From NCBI RefSeq assembly GCF_017873815.1, contig NZ_JAGGKQ010000002.1:124001-188000 (forward strand): 64,000 nt of DNA, written 5' to 3'. The notes below the pieces were generated by a model. That model was not told where the DNA came from, ran no database searches, and saw only the letters and a program-made list of their open reading frames with translations. The stretch is from Halorubrum alkaliphilum (GTDB lineage: Archaea; Halobacteriota; Halobacteria; Halobacteriales; Haloferacaceae). Every line of letters begins with the position of its first letter. Within the stretch, counting starts at the first letter, position 1. Of the stretch, positions 58,877 to 64,000 are shown piece by piece. The translations under genes were made by a program, and so were the position numbers.

Positions 58877-60706
58877 TCAGTAGGACCTGACCTTCGGCTC
58901 GTACGTTTTGTTCTCGCCCTCGAGGATCGCCGGCTTGTACCAGAGTTCGGGCTCCCCGTCGTTCCACGACACCAGCGTGTGTTTCAACCAGTTCTCGTCG
59001 TCGCGCTCCTGACGCTCCTTACGCCAGTGTGCGCCGCGGAACTCGCGACGGGCGAGCGCACCCATCGTCAGCGCCTCCGCGATGTCGAGGACGTTCCGCG
59101 TCTCGATCGTGTGGATGAGGTCCGTGTTGAACGTCCGCGAGGGATCCGAAACCGCGACGTCCTTGTACGACTCGCGCGCCTCTCGCAGGTCACCGAGCGT
59201 CTCCTTCAGTCCCGGCTCCTCCCGGAACACGTTGACGTTGCCGGTCATCGTCTTCTGGACCTTCGAGCGGATCTCCGCGTGGTTGCGCCCTTTCCGCGAG
59301 AGCAGTTCCTCGACGAACTCGCGTGCGCGCTCGACTTCGGCGTCGAGCACGCTCTCCGCGTCGGTCGCCACCGCTCCGCCGTCGGCGGCCGCGGGCTCCC
59401 GACTGCCCGTCTCGCCGACCTCGACCTCGAACTCGTAGTCGGCGGGCTCCCACTCGCCGGACTTCCCGGTCGGGATCTCCGCCTCGCCCATCTCCTTGCC
59501 GGCCGCGTGGTGGCCGGCGCGCTTGCCGAAGACGATGAGTTCGGGCAGGGCATTGCCGCCGAGACGGTTCGCGCCGTGGACCGACGCACAGGCGCACTCG
59601 CCGGCCGCGTACAGTCCATCGACGACCGTCTCGCCGTGCTCGTTCGTCTCGATGCCACCCATCGCGTAGTGCTGCCCGGGCTTGACCGGCATCGGCTCCG
59701 TGAGCCCGTCGGCTCCTTCGAAATCCTCCGCGAGATGGAGGATGTTCTCCAGCCGATCGAGGATCCGATCTTCGCCCAGATGGCGCATGTCGAGATGGAC
59801 GTACTCGTCCTCGATGCCGCGCCCCTCGTTGACCTCGGTCAACTCGGCACGAGAGACGACGTCACGGGAGGCGAGCTCGCCGTCGTTGTTCGCGTAGCCG
59901 TGCTCGAACATGAACCGTTCCCCCTCGTCGTTGTAGAGGATTCCACCCTCACCGCGGACGCCCTCGGAGATGAGCACCCCGGTCGACGGCAGCGTCGTCG
60001 GATGGAACTGGATAAACTCCATGTCCTCCATCGGGACGCCCGCTCGGTACGCCATCGCGACGCCGTCGCCGGTGTTTGCGACCGCGTTGGTGGTGTGATC
60101 GAACACCTGTCCCATACCGCCGGTCGCGAGGATGACGCCGCCGCTCGCGCGGAAGCCGCTGATCTCCCCGCTCTGGATGTCGTAGGCGACGACGCCGTGG
60201 CAGGTCCGATCGGCCGGATCCTCCTCGTCGGTGACCGCGAGATCCATCACGTGCCACTCGTCGTAAACGGTGATCCCGCGTTTGACAACCTGCTCGTACA
60301 TCGTGTGGAGCATCTGGTGGCCCGTCTCCGCGCCCGCGTACGTCGTCCGCGGGAACGACAGTCCGCCGAACGGTCGCTGGGAGACGCGGCCGTCCTCCTC
60401 GCGGGAGAACGGCATGCCCCAGTGTTCGAGCTGGATGACCTCCTCCGGGCTCTCCTGACAGAGCGCCTCCACGGCGGGCGCGTCCGCGAGGTAGTCCGAC
60501 CCCTTCATCGTGTCGTAGGCGTGGTCCTGCCAGGAGTCCGCGTCCCGCAGCGCCGCGTTTATTCCTCCCTCCGCCGCGCCGGTGTGTGACCGGACCGGAT
60601 GGAGTTTCGAGACGATCGCCACGTCGGCTCCCTCCTCTTGTGCCGCTATCGCCGCGCGGAGGCCTGCCCCGCCCGCGCCGACAACGACGACGTCGTGTTC
60701 GTACAT
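58877..60706 (-). CDS. sdhA: Succinate dehydrogenase flavoprotein subunit
   Basis: 609-residue FAD subunit oxidising succinate to fumarate at the cytoplasmic face. The dinucleotide motif VVVGAGGAGLRAAIAAQ opens the protein; RSHTGAAEGGINAAL near residue 39 carries the FAD-linked histidine; HPTTLPSTG, GEGGILYNDEGERF and VHGANRLGGNALPELIVFG are the active-site and FAD segments. A low-complexity insertion (EPAAADGGAVATDAES, about 425-445) is seen. It is the last gene of the C-D-B-A operon. Confidence 0.96.
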   Translation of the reverse strand: MYEHDVVVVGAGGAGLRAAIAAQEEGADVAIVSKLHPVRSHTGAAEGGINAALRDADSWQDHAYDTMKGSDYLADAPAVEALCQESPEEVIQLEHWGMPFSREEDGRVSQRPFGGLSFPRTTYAGAETGHQMLHTMYEQVVKRGITVYDEWHVMDLAVTDEEDPADRTCHGVVAYDIQSGEISGFRASGGVILATGGMGQVFDHTTNAVANTGDGVAMAYRAGVPMEDMEFIQFHPTTLPSTGVLISEGVRGEGGILYNDEGERFMFEHGYANNDGELASRDVVSRAELTEVNEGRGIEDEYVHLDMRHLGEDRILDRLENILHLAEDFEGADGLTEPMPVKPGQHYAMGGIETNEHGETVVDGLYAAGECACASVHGANRLGGNALPELIVFGKRAGHHAAGKEMGEAEIPTGKSGEWEPADYEFEVEVGETGSREPAAADGGAVATDAESVLDAEVERAREFVEELLSRKGRNHAEIRSKVQKTMTGNVNVFREEPGLKETLGDLREARESYKDVAVSDPSRTFNTDLIHTIETRNVLDIAEALTMGALARREFRGAHWRKERQERDDENWLKHTLVSWNDGEPELWYKPAILEGENKTYEPKVRSY

Positions 60707-60764
60707 GGTTTGTGTGATATGATCGACCGTTGGTGGTGGAGTGACTTAGGGGTGTCTCCCGGAG

Positions 60765-61661
60765 TCACCAGAACTTCAGGTTGTTCTTCACGGCTTCGCG
60801 TTTCAGCTCCTGGATGTGCTCGGTGAGGGGGATGTCCTTCGGGCACACTTCCGTACAGGAGAACTGGGTCTGACACCGCCAGACGCCGTGTTCCTGCTCG
60901 ATTATCTCGAGTCGCTTCTGCTTGACGTCCTCGCCCTCGCGCTCGTCCATGGCAAACCGGTACGCCTTGTTGATCGCGGCGGGGCCGAGGTACTCGTTGT
61001 CGCCGGCGGCGATGTTACACGACGACATACAGGCACCACACCAGATACACCGGGTGGACATCTTCACCTTCTCGCGGTTCTCCCGGCTCTGTCGCTGCTC
61101 CTCCAACTCACCGTCCGGAACGTCGTTCGTCTGGAAGTACGGCTCGACCGCTTCCATCTGGTCGTAGAAGTGCTCCATATCGACGACCAGATCTTTCGTG
61201 ACCTCAGCGTGTGGAAGCGGTTCGATCCGCACCGGCTCGTCGAGCTCCGAGATCTGCGTCTTACACGCGAGCTTCTGACCGCCGTTGACGAACATCGCGT
61301 CCGAGCCGCAGATCGCCTGTCGACAGGAGTGGCGGAAGGTGAGAGAGGAGTCGTAGGTGTCCCGAGCGTACATCAGCGCGTCGAGGACGGTCATCCCCTT
61401 CTCGAAGGGGACGTGGAACGTGTCGAACCGCGGCTCCTGTTTCCCCTCGACGTCGGGGTCGTAGCGGAACACGCGCAACTCGATCGTGTGCTCGTCGGCG
61501 GCCGCCTTCTCGGCCTCCTCGGCCTGACGCTGGCGACGCTTCTCGTCCGCGCGCCGACGCTTCTCGGCCCGGCGTTCGTCTCCCTTCGAAGGAGTCTCCG
61601 CTTCGGTTTCGGCCTCGGTCTCCTCGGCTTTCTCGGTCTGTTTCGGTATTTGTGTGCTCAT
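60765..61661 (-). CDS. sdhB: Succinate dehydrogenase iron-sulfur subunit
   Basis: 298-residue electron-transfer subunit. The [2Fe-2S] ligands are in HSCRQAICGSDAMFVNG and KLACKTQ, and the other clusters in STRCIWCGACMSSCN and FSCTEVCPKDIPL. About 45 N-terminal residues are a Lys/Glu/Arg-rich predicted coiled coil (EKRRRADEKRRQRQAEEAE), unusual in length for the family but seen in haloarchaeal forms. Gene order and short gaps link it to the flanking subunits. Confidence 0.95.
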   Translation of the reverse strand: MSTQIPKQTEKAEETEAETEAETPSKGDERRAEKRRRADEKRRQRQAEEAEKAAADEHTIELRVFRYDPDVEGKQEPRFDTFHVPFEKGMTVLDALMYARDTYDSSLTFRHSCRQAICGSDAMFVNGGQKLACKTQISELDEPVRIEPLPHAEVTKDLVVDMEHFYDQMEAVEPYFQTNDVPDGELEEQRQSRENREKVKMSTRCIWCGACMSSCNIAAGDNEYLGPAAINKAYRFAMDEREGEDVKQKRLEIIEQEHGVWRCQTQFSCTEVCPKDIPLTEHIQELKREAVKNNLKFW

Positions 61662-61665
61662 TTTT

Positions 61666-62040
61666 TTAAAACAGCGGGAACCCGCCGGCCCACGCGTTCG
61701 CGGTCCGGACTCCCTGGACGATCAACAGGGCGCTTGCCGCGATCAGCGTCCACTTGATGACGGTTCGTTTGGTGCCGCTCAGTCCTTGATTCACCAACGC
61801 GTTGTACACGCCGTTGACGCCGTGGAACGTCGCCGTGAAGAGGAACAACACCATCAGCGAGTAGTAGCTCAGCGTCTCCATTCGGGCGGAGCTCGCGAGG
61901 AACGACACCTCGTCGGCGTGATTGACGAAGTGTAACAGGAAGAAGTGGAACGCGAGCACGACGAGCAGGAACACGGCCGTGACTCGCTGAAGGAACCACA
62001 TCGTGCCGCCCTGCTGGAAGGAGGAGTAGCGCTCCGCCAT
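61666..62040 (-). CDS. sdhD: Succinate dehydrogenase membrane anchor subunit D
   Basis: 124-residue hydrophobic anchor with three membrane helices (MWFLQRVTAVFLLVVLAFHF, MVLFLFTATFHGVNGVYNAL and WTLIAASALLIVQGV). Histidines at the start of the first and in the second helix (HFVNHADE, ATFHGVNG) may bind haem or quinone. It starts one base before the sdhC stop and is followed almost directly by sdhB. Confidence 0.9.
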   Translation of the reverse strand: MAERYSSFQQGGTMWFLQRVTAVFLLVVLAFHFFLLHFVNHADEVSFLASSARMETLSYYSLMVLFLFTATFHGVNGVYNALVNQGLSGTKRTVIKWTLIAASALLIVQGVRTANAWAGGFPLF

Positions 62041-62041
62041 C

Positions 62042-62467
62042 TCAGAAGGCCCCCGCGATGAACGTCGGCACCGACGCGACCGTGATGGCCCCCGTCAGGA
62101 TCAACGACGCATAGAAGCTCTTGTCCTGTGACTCCAGTCCGATCCCCAGATCGACCAGCAACAGGCGAGTCCCGTTGAGCATGTGGAAGACGGCCACTGC
62201 CAGCAGCCCGACCTCGAGGACGCGCACGAGGAGGAGTTCCTCGAGCGTGACGATCGTTTGCGTGTAGATGTCGGCTTCCGCAGCCAACACCGCCTGCTCG
62301 GCACCTGCGGCCGGAATGGCGGTACTCAACACGGCGATGTGGGTGAACAGATAGCCGATAAGCACCCACCCGGTGAACTTGTGGAAGATCCAGGCCCACA
62401 TCCCCGCCTCGAACTCCCGCCAACGGCTGAAGTCCTCGATGAGGCCCCGATTGTACGACTGACTCAT
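62042..62467 (-). CDS. sdhC: Succinate dehydrogenase cytochrome b subunit C
   Basis: 141-residue membrane subunit and first gene of the operon. Three helices are visible ([40 protein letters not shown] and [19 protein letters not shown]). The conserved HKFTG and [15 protein letters not shown] place the haem histidines. ATG 62467 ([13 protein letters not shown]) is chosen; a longer reading overlaps the promoter region, where a minus-strand ACTATACG lies near 62497-62490. Confidence 0.92.
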   Translation of the reverse strand: MSQSYNRGLIEDFSRWREFEAGMWAWIFHKFTGWVLIGYLFTHIAVLSTAIPAAGAEQAVLAAEADIYTQTIVTLEELLLVRVLEVGLLAVAVFHMLNGTRLLLVDLGIGLESQDKSFYASLILTGAITVASVPTFIAGAF

Positions 62468-62608
62468 ACGAATGGCTCCGTACTGGGGTCGTATAGTAGT
62501 TACTACCACGGCCGCTCGGCCCGGCTCCGATCCGCGGGCCTCAGGCGACGTGGCGGACCGCCCGCGAATCGTGTCACGTCCTGTCCCACGAGGGTCGCTC
62601 GCGGAAGC

Positions 62609-62638
62609 CTTTTATGCGGTCCGCCCACCTGTTCAGGT
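62609..62638 (+). promoter_or_regulatory. cspA promoter with small inverted repeat
   Basis: The TATA box CTTTTATGCG (62609-62618) precedes the ATG at 62642 by about 24 bp. Between them ACCTG-TT-CAGGT (62627-62638) is a perfect small inverted repeat covering the expected start site and could be an operator or a short RNA hairpin. Confidence 0.5.
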
Positions 62639-62641
62639 GCA

Positions 62642-62836
62642 ATGGCGAAAGGCGAAGTTGACTTCTTCAACGACACTGGCGGCTACGGATTCATCGAGAC
62701 TGACGACGCGGACGAGGACGTGTTCTTCCACATGGAGGACGTCGGCGGCCCGGACCTGGAAGAGGGTCAGGAAGTCGAGTTCGACATCGAAGAGGCGGAC
62801 AAGGGTCCGCGCGCAACGAACGTTACCCGTCTGTAA
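62642..62836 (+). CDS. cspA: Cold-shock domain protein CspA family
   Basis: 64-residue single-stranded nucleic-acid chaperone with an OB fold. The RNP1-like segment GYGFIETDD and RNP2-like VFFHMEDV carry the aromatic residues that stack on bases. Acidic substitutions on the surface reflect the halophilic proteome. Leaderless promoter spacing supports ATG 62642. It diverges from the succinate dehydrogenase operon. Confidence 0.94.
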   Translation: MAKGEVDFFNDTGGYGFIETDDADEDVFFHMEDVGGPDLEEGQEVEFDIEEADKGPRATNVTRL

Positions 62837-62951
62837 CCGCTTCAGACGTTCCACAGGTGTATCGGCTTTCCGACTGCTTCCATCCTTACGAGCGGCATCG
62901 CTGACCTATTTCGGCTCAACGTGAGCCAGACGTGTTCTCCGACCAATAGGG

Positions 62952-62980
62952 ATTTATCCATGGCTGACTGACCGGTCAGT
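62952..62980 (+). promoter_or_regulatory. TetR gene promoter with palindromic operator
   Basis: TATA-like ATTTATCC (62952-62959) is followed by the perfect 14-bp palindrome ACTGACCGGTCAGT (62967-62980), which ends 2 bp before the ATG at 62983 and covers the transcription start. The position and symmetry are those of a TetR-family autoregulatory operator. Confidence 0.75.
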
Positions 62981-62982
62981 TA

Positions 62983-63654
62983 ATGAGTGATCAGCCGAGC
63001 GCGGCCGATGAGATCATGGACGGGGTCTATCACGCGCTCCGCGCTCACGGCTACGCCGATCTGACGATGCAGGACATCGCCGACGAGTGCTCGAAGAGCA
63101 AGTCGCTGTTACACTACCACTACGATACGAAGGAGGACTTGCTCGTCGCCTTTCTCGAACACATTATCACCGACTCCGCGGAGCGGATCGAGGCGCACGC
63201 CGACGACCCCGCGACGGATCGGCTCGTGGCCTTTATTGGATGGTTCGTCTTCGATGCCGACGCGGTCGACCGCGAGGCGTTCCACATCGCCCTCCTCGAA
63301 CTCCGGACGCAGGGACCGTTTAACGACCGTATCCGCGAGCAGTTGGACCGAAGCGATCGGGTCCTCCGTGGGACGGTCGCGGGGATCCTCGAATCCGGCA
63401 TCGAAGAGGGCGTCTTTCGCGAGGTCGACGTCGAGGAGACGGCCGCCCTCCTCGTCGCGACGTTGGACGGTGCCCGGACCCGTCAGATCACCCTCAGCGG
63501 AACGGCCGACGACGGCGTCGACCCGACCTACACACGACGAGTCGCGGAGGCGTCGCTTACACGCGTTATCGACCCGATCCTCGCCGAGGGCGTGGAGCTC
63601 CCGCCGCTCGCCGACGGGATCGGCGAGTTGACCCGCGAGACGGGGGAGGAATGA
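62983..63654 (+). CDS. TetR/AcrR-family transcription regulator
   Basis: 223-residue repressor-type protein. The N-terminal HTH is clear: LRAHGYADLTMQDIADEC, then SKSKSLLHYHYDTKEDLLVAF with the family's YxHYxxKxxL hinge. The C-terminal helical domain (about 60-200) binds a small ligand that cannot be predicted. A palindrome lies directly before the start codon, and a MFS transporter gene follows after 77 bp, the usual arrangement of a regulator with the exporter it controls. Confidence 0.92.
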   Translation: MSDQPSAADEIMDGVYHALRAHGYADLTMQDIADECSKSKSLLHYHYDTKEDLLVAFLEHIITDSAERIEAHADDPATDRLVAFIGWFVFDADAVDREAFHIALLELRTQGPFNDRIREQLDRSDRVLRGTVAGILESGIEEGVFREVDVEETAALLVATLDGARTRQITLSGTADDGVDPTYTRRVAEASLTRVIDPILAEGVELPPLADGIGELTRETGEE

Positions 63655-63731
63655 GCGGGTCCCCGCACCGGCGGACGAACTCGATCCCACCGGGTCGGTG
63701 CGCGCGCCCACGATGAGGGGGTGCCGCTGAG

Positions 63732-64000
63732 ATGGGGTGGCTCGGGTTCGATCGGCCGCCGACCGTCATTCTGGCGGTCATCGCGAGCACGTTCTTCGTC
63801 GGGTTCGGCGGCGGCGTCGTCTTCCCGATCCTCCCGAACCTCGGGGCGGTGTTGGGTATCTCGGCGTTCATGGTCGGCGTCATTCTCTCCGCGAACCGGT
63901 GGGTTCGACTCGTGGCGAACGCGCCCGCGGGAGCATTCGTCGACCGCTACGGGGCCCGAAAGCCGTTCGTTTACGGGCTTCTCATAGAGGGGATCGCCAC
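63732..64000 (+). CDS. MFS transporter, N-terminal part (runs off the window)
   Basis: Only the first 89 codons are inside the window. The translation GWLGFDRPPTVILAVIASTF opens the first membrane helix. ILSANRWVRLVANAPAGAFV (second helix end) and DRYGARKPFVYG give the classical loop 2-3 motif of major facilitator transporters. It follows the TetR regulator in the same direction and is probably the drug or metabolite exporter under its control. The 3' end is not visible. Confidence 0.88.
   Translation, partial: MGWLGFDRPPTVILAVIASTFFVGFGGGVVFPILPNLGAVLGISAFMVGVILSANRWVRLVANAPAGAFVDRYGARKPFVYGLLIEGIA

Overview
The window is haloarchaeal chromosome. GC is high, the predicted proteins are rich in Asp and Glu, many genes look leaderless with a TATA box about 25 bp upstream of the start codon, and archaeal or haloarchaeal markers are present: RNA polymerase subunits D, N and K, archaeosine synthase, aIF5A with deoxyhypusine synthase, SAMP1, isopentenyl phosphate kinase, RFC small subunit and aCPSF2/RNase J nucleases. 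The dispersed repeats and general style suggest a Halorubrum-like organism; the genus is an inference.

Layout. 0-6 kb: asd, a methyltransferase, a fused 3-hydroxyacyl-CoA dehydrogenase/enoyl-CoA hydratase, an AlkA-type glycosylase and a RimK ligase fused to a retropepsin-like domain. 6.0-7.0 kb: a non-coding stretch with copy A of a structured dispersed element. 7-15 kb: tRNA-Ser followed by the classical ribosomal protein/RNA polymerase cluster (uS13, uS4, uS11, rpoD, tRNA-Leu, eL18, uL13, uS9, rpoN, rpoK, eno, uS2), then mevalonate kinase and isopentenyl phosphate kinase. 15-23.5 kb: Mrp-type Fe-S carrier, an AddAB-like helicase-nuclease pair and aCPSF2. 23.5-27.5 kb: secreted or membrane proteins around what looks like a rearrangement junction. 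27.6-34.5 kb: inositol-phosphatase family, etfBA, rfcS, rnhB, eS8, a ferredoxin, tRNA-Leu, XapX, cyclophilin. 34.5-46.7 kb: USP, amidohydrolase, agmatinase with aIF5A, HAD hydrolase, CinA-like, methyltransferase, mch and a PhoU/TrkA-C protein, with several short tandem repeats between or inside genes. 46.7-51.8 kb: arcS, idsA, RNase J, Lsm, eL37. 51.8-52.4 kb: copy B of the element. 52.4-58.7 kb: deoxyhypusine synthase, SAMP1, a potassium module and a UDG-like protein. 58.9-62.5 kb: the four-subunit succinate dehydrogenase operon. The window closes with CspA, a TetR regulator with a palindromic operator, and the start of an MFS transporter.

Connections. aIF5A, agmatinase and deoxyhypusine synthase together supply aIF5A modification. 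mvk, ipk and idsA belong to archaeal isoprenoid lipid synthesis. ETF and succinate dehydrogenase feed the respiratory chain, with the fused beta-oxidation enzyme upstream in metabolism.

The most interesting signal is the pair of intergenic elements at about 6.27-6.71 kb (+) and 52.42-51.95 kb (-). They share a conserved core, but their hairpin arms have different sequences while base pairing is kept. Each ends in a 57-bp tandem array whose variable segment matches the stem of its own copy. This suggests a structured RNA or a mobile RNA-like element that I cannot assign to a known family.
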